DNA of 64,000 nucleotides from Branchiostoma lanceolatum (lineage: Eukaryota > Chordata > Leptocardii > Amphioxiformes > Branchiostomatidae), in assembly GCF_035083965.1 (NCBI RefSeq), contig NC_089725.1:124001-188000 (forward strand), given 5' to 3'. A program made the translations under genes and the position numbers. The stretch's first letter is position 1. Each line of letters begins with the position of its first letter. The notes beneath the pieces were generated by a model. That model made no database searches. It had not been told where the DNA came from and worked only from the letters and a program-made list of their open reading frames with translations. This document shows positions 44,914 through 56,700 of this stretch, one piece after another.

Positions 44914-47900
44914 TGTGAACAGCATATGACTCCAGAAGTCCTGGATGGCCAGGGAGAGTGTGTAGTGACTGTAGTGTAACTGCGTGTGTGTGTAGTGTGC
45001 CCCCCCCCCCCTCTAGCTGCTTTCCATAGTACTGCAGCAGGACTTTTGGTTTTGATATCTCATGTTCTGGACAATGAATAAATTTTTGCTTTTGACTAAT
45101 AAGTTATGTAGGTTTCAGGGCCCGAGCAACTTGTTGGAACTGCGGGGCAAGTTTTTCTGATTTGACTTCCCAAAATTACAGCTTTTCTGTGATCTCCTCA
45201 GCTTTCATGATGGGTTTTTAATCAGATTACGTTGCATGCAACATGGGTGTAGATCAGATCTGATTAATGTAGTAGATTTAGATACATCAGAATTTCCAAC
45301 AGATGAAGACATACAAGATGACTGATACTTTCATTTACCTAAAACTTGTGGGCCCAGGTACCCAGGGAAATGTTCACCAAGTTGTCAATGTGCACTTAAA
45401 CCATAAACAGCTTGGTGAGTGGCTTCGAATCAGCGACATTAATTGTGCCCTTGGGAAAGGTGCTTAACACAATTTTCCTCCCTTCGTCACTCAGGTGAAA
45501 AGGAGTTCGTAGCTTTGGTTAGGGACGTACCCAGGCTCCATGTTTGAGGAGAGCCACACCTCAAGCATGTTTAAGAGCCCACCACACTTTTCAAAAAGAG
45601 TAGGGGTCCTTCCCGGTGTGAGAGGATCAAATAAATCTGTCCGATAATCAGCTTGTAATTGTATTGTACAGTACAAACCTGGCATGTTACGCCATAAGGC
45701 GGTATACCGTGTATGCAATACAAACAAGCACACCTGTACCTGTAGCCCCCAGGTACATGTACGTGAGGTCTGAAAGTGAAACACAATGCCATTGGCACCT
45801 GGCCACGCCCCCAACATACAAGAACCAGACAACCAAACCAGACAAAGAGTAAATACTAGAAGTCCTACATGGTTATACTAGTAGAAATTAGCTGAGATAA
45901 CGTTAAATTTTTCCCAAATAAGATATTGCTGGACTTAAGTTTCAGAGAGGCAAATTCAATAATAATTATTTTATATCAACCTGTATTTGACGTCTATTTT
46001 TCATGATTTGCGTTTGTCGTATTTAATATTGCTGACTGTCAAGTTGTGTTATTTTTTCAAGAGGTCCCTAACACACACTTAAACTAAGGAGGTTTTGATA
46101 AACATCCTTACTTCATTGCCTCAGCAGGCACTTAGGAATGTGGACTAGAGACACTCAGGATAACACTTGAGGATAACTAAAGAAAGGGAAAAAAAATTAA
46201 ATGATTTTTGGTGTGTAGGTTACAAGCTTAGACAAAGATGCACAACATGAAAGACAAATTATGCAAAATAGGGGGGCATTTGCATAATTAATGAGAAGCA
46301 TGTCCAGAACATTTGGTATCAAAACCAGAATTCCTGCTGCACTACCATGGAAAGTCACGAGGGGGCCATAATCTTATTGCTTTAATCCTCATTTTTCTAC
46401 CACCTACCATCATAAATATATTCATATCAAATACCATAAAGAACCATCCATCTATGCTGTTAACAAACAGACAAATATCCTAAAAGCCAAGTGTAATACT
46501 ACTAGTATAATGTATGTAAGATGGCACAACTCAGCCCCTGGCTGCAATGTCTTTTACCAACAAACCACTGATTATGTGTTTTTTTATTCTCCATTCCAGG
46601 TTGGAGACAAGTTGCCAGGTATTGACCTGTATGAGAACACCCCTGGGAACAAGGTCAATGTCAGCAAACTGTTCGCTGGGAAGAAAGGTGTCCTGTTCGC
46701 CGTGCCTGGTGCATTTACTCCGGGATGCTCAAAGGTGAGTTCTTGTCCTTTTTTTAAATTTTTTTACCAGCATGCAACCCAACAGCCTATGATATGATCC
46801 AGTCAAACCTTTAGGTGGGTATCTCACTGAACTGTGGCATGTTGGTGACCTCGCTGCAACCTAATATAAGTTGGATTGGTTTTACCCTTGACTTCATATT
46901 TGGGAATATTATGCAAAATATACAAGTACATGTATGTAGTGAAAAAAATGTATGAGTCGACAAAAAAGCCAACAAATCTTTTTTATGTCTTTAAAATTCA
47001 TTGAGCGCTCTGTCAAATCGCTCGGTTTCAGTGAGGTCGTCAACTTGCCTCAGTTCTGTGAGATACCCACTTTACAAATGACCACCTTTACATGTACATA
47101 AGGACCACCCAATGTGAGCACTTTTTGGTGCACGGCACCATTATATATTAGTTTTCCCATTTATCCCAAGTGTTTAAGTCAAAGATAATTTTTCTCACAG
47201 ACACAAGCAGTTGAGGGCCGGTAAGGGTCTATCATGTGATGATTGTTCCCATGGACATAATAATCCTGTCTGTAGTCAACACCTGTCCACATAGACCAGA
47301 TTTCATCAGTCCCCTGAGTGGTCTTCTTGGCCAGGTTTAACTGCACTGACAGCTGAAATAGTAGCCAAGGATTTTGATTAAGATTTTATAGATTGATTTA
47401 GTTCCTTGGCTCTTAGAATTTAGCAAGAAGAGTCGGCAAGAGAAATGGAGATTAAATTTTATTTTTCAGGCTACAGGCAAATTCAACTTTAAGTTGATTT
47501 TTGTCAACAACCTAGTATCCAACTGCTAAGAAACCTGGAGCTTCTTACATAAGATTATCAAACAAAGCTGTTTTCAAATCTTGTTTTAAAAAGAACTGTC
47601 CAAAACCGATTACAGTAATGACAAATTACCTAATCTGCTTAACAACTAAGCTACCACAAACACGCCCACATAGCAAAGAAATGTCAACACAAAAGTGCAG
47701 TGTCATACTCCTCTAACATTGATAAACTACCGTTACATAACAACGTTACGTAATGTATTAGAGAACAAATGTACACAAGGCACGTTTGGAACTGATGTTG
47801 ACTTTGTGCATAGTTGTAGATGCATGGCCAGGGTAAGGCCACCCTGACTTGAATATGAAAGACATCCGTGCATGAGTCAATTTTATTTGTAACCATCTAT

Positions 47901-50900
47901 GTGTATATTCTACAAAAAAGCTTCAAAATGAGCAAATATATTGCGTTAGTTGCAAAAAATTACTAGAAAAAAGATTCAAATGCCATACAGTGGCTCTTTT
48001 TCTATTGTAAAACGTACTGATGATGTCATAAACTTATTCCCTGCACAAAACCTATTTCAAAGCCCTGAACAAAGTTTTCCAAGGTTTTCCAAGAAAGAAC
48101 ACAAATAAAGAATCTATTGTTTGTTCTACTATGTTCTGTAAGTTTAGTCATTAAAACCTTTAAAACTTTCCTGACCTCTTACATTTCATAACAAACTGAT
48201 AACTGTATTGCAGGGCTCAACTTTTCTTTTCGCTCGCTCGCATCACTTTGCAGTGCCCAGAGGATGTAATCCATGATAGAATCAGTCTTAACTAAGATAA
48301 GTGAATGGGGACGGGTTGTTGTATTAATCTAACCCATTGTTAGGTCACTGATAGTGACCTCAGTCTGAACTAATGTTTACCCTCAGTCTAGTACTACGAG
48401 TAAAGTCAACAGAAAAGTGCATGTCATGCCTCTTTAACATTGATTAGCTGCAGTTGCAAAACACTGTTACATGATACATGTATATGTTATAGAAGGAATT
48501 ATGTATGCTACACTCATTGCTAGTTGTAGGTGTAATATAACTCCAGGTGTCACAGGCCATTTAAAACGGCCCAATCCCTGTTGCTCAAATGTTAGGCCGT
48601 TTTATAGAAACAACATTATAATGATTACTAGGTCCTGTCACTCATAAATCATATTTCTGACGTTCAAGATTTATCAGACATTTTGTTTTATTTTAAAAAG
48701 AGCCTATTAGTGTTCCAAAGGAATTAGAGTAAGGTAGAAGTTGAGCTCAAAGACCACCCTCAGCTGGTATGTGTGAAATTCTCCAAACAATACCTTTTTC
48801 AATGTCATACACAAGTTTTGCATTAAGAACTGGAGAAAGCTCAAGGTTGATTTTTATAATTTTGGCATTAAAATGAAAAAGTGTATGTGAAATAACTATG
48901 ACTAAACCACACAAATTCTTTCAAAGGAGGTCACTGTTTCTGTTTTAACTGGTTTATTACCATGCTGAACATTTATTGTTACAACATGCAAATTGCCTGA
49001 CATTTAAACATTAGTGTATTGACACTTGGAGGGTTAAACTACCAGTAAGATAAGTGAGTGGGGAAGGTTGTATTAGTTTAACCCATTGTCACATCACTGA
49101 TAAGCCTTAGCTTGAACTAAAGCCTCTGTTTAGGATATCTAGAAAGTTTAAGGTTGAGTAAAAGAACCATTGGTAGTGACCAATAATTCCCATAATTGTT
49201 ATATTTACAATGTCATTTTCTGACATGATGCATGGTTGTAATTATAAGGTAATCTAAGGTAACGTGGGCAACCTCAGACTGAGGACAAAGCATGACACTT
49301 TCGTTAGCTACTCACAATGCAGCTTTGCTACGGCTCATGTTTTCAGCCAAGCACATCGGGTCACCTCTACTCTTCTCAATACGTGTGTTGGGTTATGTGC
49401 AGAGGTTTGATGCTCTTGGATAATAAACCTTAAGCTCCCGTATACATCCATAATACAACATAATTCATCTCTACTTGGAACTATCCCGAAGTACTATGGG
49501 TAAGGGGGTGAAGTCTGTCATCTCTAAATACCTAATGTTAGAAAAATCAATCTGTTTTTTTTTCAGACACATCTTCCGGGGTATGTGAGCAAGGCTGGGG
49601 ACCTGAAGGACAAAGGTGTGCAGGTGGTCGCCTGTGTGTCGGTCAACGACCCCTTCGTGATGGAGGCCTGGGGGAAGGACCAGAAGGCAGAGGGGAAGGT
49701 GGGATTTCTCTCACACATTTCATCGAATCTATTTTCACTAAAAAATAAAATTACATGTAGTAGCCATTAATCAATATCATTAAATAACAGATACCTTGCC
49801 CATTCCTACCTACTAGAGTTCAGTCACTACCTCAGGTTCTACCTTCCTGCAGTCTGCTTCCGAATAAGAATACAAAAGTGTGCAACGTGCACAACTGAAA
49901 TCCAATTACCATTTGTACTTCTGTGATGTGTCCCGTCCAGGTCCGTATGCTCGCTGACTCTGCAGCGGACTTCACCAAGGTAAGGATTGCTTCAGATAGT
50001 CACCCTATTTTTGGTTCAATCAGACCCTCGTAGCACAGGCCTGAGAAGTGGCACATATATAGGGCAGCAAGTTTCCTTGCTGTTTAAGTAGGTAGAGGCA
50101 GCTAGCCCTTCCCCTTCAACAATTACTCAAGGTACTTCCTTGAAATTGGGAACCCCATTTTACATCAGGCCGGGATGGCGCCATCTGGCAGAATCGCTTG
50201 GGATTGCACAGGGAGCGTGGCACCGCAGGCTGAGCTGTAACGCACAGGGTCTAGCAGCACACATGGCGTCCTTTCGTACCCTCCCACCCCTCACCAGTCC
50301 CTCTCGCTGGCCTCGTTCTCCCTGGCATAAAACAGGTGCAGCCCAACCATGCCATTGTGTCTGTTGTCCTGTTTGCTATAATTACAAAAAGGTATCTCTC
50401 CGGCAAGGAGGATTTGCAATGAACTTGTTATACCAAGTCAGCTTTCTTATTTTGATTTTAATGCCCTGAAAATATGATGATGGGAAAGAAACACGTATCT
50501 TTAGGTTAAAAGATTTAGGTTATTTGATATTGAATGATATTTGTGTGTGTTCATTTTCTTCCCAGGCCATTGGCTTAGAACTAGATGCAACTGGACTGCT
50601 TGGAAACATCAGATCCAAGAGGTAATGTGACATGACAAGATGATTGTAAATCACAATCAGAAACCTTTCACTGATGTAAATGTTTTAGAAGCGGGATAAA
50701 GCCTTGCCCTTCATGTAACATTTTGTAAAAAAGGCACTTCCCTCTTAAAAATCTTAAACATGCCTACATTTTTGGCCACACCTCATGGTCAGAGCCTATG
50801 GAAAAACAGTATTGCAATTGAGTAGCAGTTATTCCCAAAACATCTTACCCACTGGGAAATTTCATCCATTTGAGAATTAATGAAATACCTATAATTGCAA

Positions 50901-51329
50901 ATATGCGTTTCTAAAGTATGAAGTAACTGTACTCCAGAATTGTTTCAACTGCAAAAACCTCAATCTGCCCCCTATCACGTAATAAAACCATGGCTAAAAT
51001 TTACAATAACATGGAAGTACCTGCCTCAGTCAGTAAAGTGAAAGGCCTGTAAATGTCTTTAAGTTGGAGGTGATTTAAATTCACATTTAAAGGAGAAAAT
51101 GGAGACAGTTTTCAGGGTGATATTTAAGTTAGCTAAACATAATGCTATTTATAGTTACATACTGTGCAGTGATGGAAACATTTTTTGCTTCATGGTCCTG
51201 TTCCTAACATATCCCCCCTCCCCTCACAGGTACTCCATGTTGGTGGAAGATGGGGTGGTGAAACAGCTGAACGTGGAACCGGATGGAACCGGTCTGTCCT
51301 GCAGTCTGGCCGAGGGGCTGAAGCTGTAG
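44435..51329 (+). CDS. PRDX5: Peroxiredoxin-5 (PRDX5) with mitochondrial presequence
   Basis: An atypical two-cysteine peroxiredoxin that reduces hydrogen peroxide, alkyl peroxides and peroxynitrite. Six exons join in frame: 44435-44539, 46600-46734, 49567-49698, 49941-49979, 50566-50621 and 51230-51329, for 188 residues. The first ATG gives MLVPVAVSSFTRRLPSAIGA and on to ATADN, an Arg-rich presequence without acidic residues until its end, a good mitochondrial signal. A second in-frame ATG (44528) starts MPIKVGDKLPG, the mature/cytosolic form known from mammals. The peroxidatic Cys is in PGAFTPGCSK (exon 2), and the resolving Cys in GTGLSCSLAEG (exon 6). The C-terminus LKL is not a canonical peroxisomal signal, unlike human SQL. 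Introns 1 and 2 are long and repeat-rich. Confidence 0.97.
44803..44912 (+). repeat. (GT)n microsatellite
   Basis: GT repeats with several interruptions, then a pure tract of about 17 units (44879-44911). It lies in PRDX5 intron 1. A C-homopolymer follows near 45001-45010. Confidence 0.9.
45435..45735 (+). repeat. Diverged SINE copy
   Basis: It shares gtgcccttgggaaagg, gctttggttagggacgt, tttgaggagagccacacc and accacacttttcaaaaagag with the SINE at 26221-26636. The right half matches 41085-41265. The tRNA-like head is missing. It lies in PRDX5 intron 1. Confidence 0.65.
47683..49130 (+). repeat. Diverged direct duplication within PRDX5 intron 2
   Basis: The segment from 47683 (gtcaacacaaaagtgcagtg, ctaacattgata, cgttacataaca) recurs from 48405 (gtcaacagaaaagtgcatgt, taacattgatta, ctgttacatgat). 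The segment at 48297 (gataagtgaatggggacggg, ctaacccattgt) recurs at 49046. The offsets are about 722 and 750 bases. This suggests an old local duplication of about 0.7 kb. Confidence 0.5.
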
Positions 51330-52800
51330 TTTCCAAGATGTCATGAAGCTTGGCTTCGTTCCAAATGTGTGTGTAAGCTAATGCCCAAGTCTATACATGG
51401 AGCAGTTAATGATTAAGCCATGGACTTCTGATGTTTGTTGCCAAAGCATTTTTAAGATATGGAAATTTCCTAGAACCGATGATTTATGAAGCCAAATCAG
51501 TATTTTGATCCAGTAACTGTTTTTACCCTTTGGCTGTAACGTTCCTTTGTTTTCTTTTGCTGACTCATGAATGTCCCCTCTAGACAACATCCTTGTAGGT
51601 GCCTTGCTCCCTAGCACTAAAGAAAAGATGGAAGTAGTGGCCTTACCTGTTTGGGTTTTGATTATTGGATTGGATTGAATTGAATTTTATTCTGAAATCA
51701 ACTGCCAGAAGTACAGTGCAAAACTGTGGTAATTTACAGTGTGGTTCAAATGCCACCAACTGACCAGTCTAACTGGTCTGGACCTTTTATCCTAGCGGTT
51801 AGTGTGTTGGGCTGGCGGCCCAGGTTCGATGCAGGTTCAAATCCCATGATTTTACAACAATATCACAGTCCCACAGCCATTCCTGGAACAGCAAAGGATT
51901 ATAGGAAGTGTGAAAAAGGCGAATAGGTTTAGCTGGAATGATGATGATGATAAACATGTACAATCAGATTCTATAACCTCTATTTTTTGTTGTTGTTCCA
52001 ACATTATTAATTCTGTGGATATTATATCTCATAGTCCGATGCTTCTCTTGTTTGGAAAATGTGAATGCTTGAAAAAGAAATATGCAATGTTTGCTGGCAT
52101 TGAAAATAAAAGGTTTAATGTATATGAATTTGTCCATTGATTATTTTGCCTGAAACACTCCATCATGACTTGTTGTAATCAGTATCACCAGTATCCAACA
52201 TTACTGGTGCATCAGTAGTTATGTTAGTCCTTTTCCAGGCTTACAAAGAGAAAAGATATGCATATACAGTGTATTGGTGCAATTTTTTAAAGTTAAACAT
52301 TGATGGTCTATTCTCAGTCCTTCAATATCAAATTTTATTTATGCATGCTTGAGATATGCCTGCAAAAAGGTGAATATTAAGCAAACAGCTTGATACTTGA
52401 TATTTTTGCCGACACAATTTTATGGTTCCATTGTTGGAGATGGCTTCTTCAGTAGTAGCTATAGCAGTGAGTGGGAATTGCTGACAGGCACCATCATCCT
52501 TCATACTTGCAGTTAATCTTCGCAGTTCTGAACATAATTTAAACCATTATAGCGTTTGACCACATTCTGTACGAATTCATGTCATTCTAGAAGCACTATG
52601 AATGCTGAGTCGTGTTAAGGGCTACTTTACCCACAATGCATTCTGATATCAGATAATACAAACTTTCTGGAAATGTAGTTGGCTAGGAGAAGTGCAAGTT
52701 CAACAGAACTTTATCATATATAAAAGACAATTTACCCTTATTTCTTTTTTTTTAAGTATGCTGAAGGGTTCCCAAACGACTACGAATCTTAAGCTAAAAA
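51330..52800. other. PRDX5 3' flank
   Basis: No gene is seen. A tRNA-like SINE copy lies at 51730-51900, followed by AATAAA at 52105-52110 that may end the PRDX5 transcript or belong to the SINE. The rest is AT-rich with short frames only. Confidence 0.5.
51730..51900 (+). repeat. tRNA-derived SINE fragment
   Basis: It contains caactgaccagtctaactgg, tcctagcggttagtgtgttg and a B box ggttcaaatccca. The same leader and head are seen at 32140-32310. Confidence 0.6.
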
Positions 52801-52810
52801 ATAATATCGA

Positions 52811-52855
52811 TATACCCACAACAACAAGTGCCACAAAAGAGGGGTAGTATATATA
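52811..52855 (+). promoter_or_regulatory. tRNA-Sec promoter: TATA box and possible PSE
   Basis: TATATATA at 52848-52855 lies 25-32 bases before the tRNA start, as in known selenocysteine tRNA genes, which use upstream snRNA-type promoters. A candidate proximal sequence element (tatacccacaacaacaag, 52811-52828) sits at about -69 to -52, the right distance, but its match to a consensus is weak. Confidence 0.65.
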
Positions 52856-52879
52856 GAAACCTGTACATTTAGCTATTTC

Positions 52880-52967
52880 GCTCGAATGACCCTCGGTGGT
52901 CCCGGGGTGCAGGCTTCAAACCTGTAGCCGACTAACGTCGGAGCGGTTCGATTCCGCCTTTCGAGCG
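52880..52967 (+). tRNA. Selenocysteine tRNA, anticodon TCA
   Basis: This tRNA decodes UGA as selenocysteine. The 88-base gene begins GCTCGAATGACCCTCGG. The acceptor stem GCTCGAA pairs with TTCGAGC, and the discriminator base is G. The D stem is six pairs (CCTCGG with CCGGGG), a hallmark of tRNA-Sec. The anticodon stem-loop GCAGGCTTCAAACCTGT equals the vertebrate one, with TCA at 52916-52918. The long variable arm is CCGAC-TAAC-GTCGG, and the T arm is the four-pair GCGG-TTCGATT-CCGC. Several stem positions differ from the human gene by compensating pairs, which argues for a working gene. A TATA box lies 25 bases upstream, and a TTTTT terminator at 52988-52992. CCA is not encoded, as usual in animals. 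Confidence 0.96.
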
Positions 52968-53017
52968 GACTTTGTGCGGAAACATTCTTTTTGGAGTAAA
53001 TTTGTCAAATCATCTCC

Positions 53018-53401
53018 CCGACCAATCGATCGCTTTGAAACGCAGATTCGAATCAGCCATGACCCGACAAATCGCTAGTGAGATGCTGGAAGGTGTCAGC
53101 TTTTAACAGTTGTTGTCAGATGAACAATTTTGGCACTTTGGAAGTGATAGAAGCTGACCGTGATTTAACGTTTAAAAAGATAGTTTCTACTACTTTTCTT
53201 TCAACGTTAAATCGCGGTCAGCTTCTATCATTTCCAAAGTGCCAAAATTGTCCATCTGAAAACATCTTTTAAAAGCTGACACCTTCCAGCGTCTCACTGG
53301 CGAGGTTTTTTCGCCAGATTTTGCCGTTAAAGCAAACTAAGAAGCAATTTGTCGGGTCATGGCTAATTCGAATCTAAGTTTCAAAGAGATCGATTGGTCG
53401 G
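53018..53401. repeat. Foldback element just after tRNA-Sec
   Basis: The left arm (53018 to about 53175) and right arm (about 53203-53401) are inverted copies with a loop of about 30 bases. Matching blocks include ccgaccaatcgatcgctttg, cagccatgacccgacaaat, aaggtgtcagctttt and ttttggcactttgg. The right arm has an extra segment of about 40 bases (near 53304-53345). No coding capacity or target duplication is seen. Confidence 0.85.
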
Positions 53402-53711
53402 TGTGAATCATGGCATGTTCTCTTTGAAGATCCCTGCTTACCTAAATATTCTTACCCCCCTCCCCGAAAAAAAATCATCGTTGAACGAATCATGTATCGA
53501 AATGACTAAATAAATTAAAAATCCGATTTTCGAGCCCTAATATTGCTTGGGTTGCCTTAAAGAAAGCTAATGAACCTTCATACAATAATTACAAGCAGTC
53601 ATTCTGCATGTTGATTTTATTGTATAACTTTGCCTTTAGCATCCCGTATTTGCAGATGGCAGGTGGTACATGTGGAGCTCACTCTTGGACAAGACCGCCC
53701 TTCTCTGCTTT

Positions 53712-56700
53712 TTATCCGGAGAGGATGTCGTCACCGCCTGCAGAGGAACAAAGATAACAAGAGTTTCTCTCCTCAAAGGTTTATCGAAGATTGGTAACCA
53801 TTTCAAACATCCACATTTCGAAGTATGTCATAAGCACTCAAGTACACTAGTAACCACGAAATACTAAAATAAGGTCTACAAGTCGGTACGTTGACAAACC
53901 TGGCTAACGAAAGAAATAATGACGCAATAATGAAAATCTGAAACAGTCAGCAGTCTTAAGTGATCAGAACAGATCGAGAAGTTATGCTAATTATTTCTAT
54001 ATTGTTCACTCGTAACATGTGTACATGAAATGAAACCACAATTCTTACCATTTACAATACCGCACAACACTTAGATATTGTTATAGGGTCCATTCCCACT
54101 GGCTAATATTAGGGTTCAGGTTTGCTCCTGTTTATATGTGTAAAATCACTGAATGACTACAAATATTGTTCTGTCCTGCCCTTACCGGGAGGGAGGCAAA
54201 GTAACTGTCCCCACGAGCAGCGGCACTGTGCGCCTGCGCTGTCCGTGAAGGATGTGCCCTGGTCAATGACGGACCCCTCGTGAACGCAGCCTGGGAAATA
54301 CAGGGAAACAGCGAAGGTTTCAAAAGCGCACATTTGTCAAGTTAGGTCCCATTGATATCTATATGTATAACGACCATCAGAACTTATCACTCTGTCTATT
54401 GCTTAGCATGAAAGTTCATCTGTGTTGGTAGAATTCATTATTAACGAGACTAAACTTTTCTTCCAACACTATAAGAGAAATTGGGACTATTGCTTGTTTT
54501 CACACACCCCTGCAGGAAAATGGAAACATTCCGTTTCCGTTGACTTCCTGACTCTTCTCTTGTTATTTGATTCCACAGTCAACCAAGCACCTAACAGGGG
54601 TAGTCGTTCAATCATTCCAATGCTAAATATTATATTATGCTTTTTGAAACATGAGATTTGTTTTGATGGGGAAATCGGGAAGATCGAGCAAAAACACTTG
54701 TTTAAACGATAAACGGCAGGATAGATCTGGGGATTATTGCAGCAATTATTTCCCTCACAATATAAAGCGTCCTTTTGTGACCCCCAAATATCTGTTCGTA
54801 TGTCAATAAGGAAATCCTTACACGTTGGGAAGCAGTCCCCGATCATCACATGTCCGTCCTGTGAGCAGTATGTCCCGTACGTGCAGCCGCAGCGGTCCGT
54901 AGCCTCACTGATGGTGGAACCGGCAGGGTAAAAGTTGCCCCCATACTCGCAACCTACAACTGGGAACAGACTACATTACTCGTTCTATATATGGTATTGA
55001 TCTACAGCAGATCAGGATGTGTGGTGGCAATAGTAACAATCATATGCAACAAGGCGTCGGAGTGGCGCAAAGGTTAGAGCGTTGGACTCAGAACTAGTGG
55101 TGTGTACCTAAACCCGTGTTTAGGTCCGGATTCAGATCCAGGGGTTTAGGTTCAGGTCCGGACTTGAACCCATGTGCTAGAATATTTCTTTCCTCCCATG
55201 TGCTAAAATATTTCTTTCCTGTTACAGAAATTGGCATATATGTTACATGCAATTTGAAAACTATGTATGCGAAATTATGTACAGTCAGTAGTAAACACAA
55301 AAGTTCAGTTATAAACACAAAAAACAGCAATCTTTTCATATTTTTTTCATTGCAAATTTCACGATCTAAGGAAGGTTTATGATGGCTTAAGACAAAAAGG
55401 GAGTATAACTATACATAAGCGAGAGATTTTTTGTTTCAAGTCCGGACTTGTTTCCAGACGTTTAGGTTTATTGGACTTGAACCTAAACATTGGGTCCAGT
55501 CCGGACCAGGTCTGGGGTTTAGACACGCATCACTACTCAGAACCAATAGCTATAGGTCCCGGGTGCGAACATCTAGCACATTTGCCATCAAGAAACGGAC
55601 AGTATCATAAACGCTACAAGCAGCATTCTACAAGACTTAGCTCAAGGAATTATTTCAATCGATGTCACAAAGACGGATTTTCATAAATTTGTGCAGGGAA
55701 CTTGCCAAGCCAAAGCGTGAGCGAGCCAAAATGTTTCTAACATTCAGTCAATACACATATCAGTAAAGATAATTGTTTTTAAATCGTGATGCTTCAGAGA
55801 GTAAACACTAGTCAAGAGTTGTAGTTCTCGTGCACTCTCACCAGGTGGCGCTGTGCAAAGCGACTGCCCCCAGGAACAGTGACACTGCGCTCCTGAGCTG
55901 TCCGTGTAGGATGTATCATGGTCAATCACGTTTCCCTCAACAACGCAGCCTGGAAAATACATCAGAAAAGACGTCATTGATATTCATACTTTGAGGCTCA
56001 CCATTGTATCTGCAATCGTTCATGTCACTTGCTGGTAATTTCCATGTTTCACTCCTTTCCCAGCAATGGAAAAATATGTCAGGATAGTTTTTGCGATCTT
56101 GTAGAATCACGATGGGATTGTCAATATACAGATATGGTGACGTAGGAAAGTAGGAATGTGTCAGGATGGTCTTCCATTTATAAATACTGAGTTTATGTCA
56201 ATATCCTTTGATTTCAAGCTACACGACACTAAGTTGAAAAGCTCCGACTGTCTTCTAAGGAAATATCTTTACATTTACAAAGTTTAACTCTGATCGGGAC
56301 CGGGATCTCTGCCTGCAGAATTAACGGTTCTGTCAGATCTCCACCCTAACATATATATATCGCATTGTCGCTTTTTAATAGAGGCTAACTATCTTTTGTT
56401 CGAGCCGGCTAAGTGATGCCAAATACAAAAAAAAAATGGTGTTAGAAAGTTAAACAAAATGGACAGTCATGTAAACGCCTTTACGTATACAAACTGAAGT
56501 CTATGAGATTTTTGACCAAACTTACACGTTGGGAAGCAGTCCCCGATGATCACGCCTCCATCTTGTGTACAGTACGTCCCGTACGTGCAGCCGCAGCGGT
56601 CCGTACCCTCACTGATGGTGGAACCGGCAGGGTAAAAGCTGCCTCCAAATTGGCAACCTGATAGATACGGCAATGTTCAGCTTCAAAAACTAACTATATA

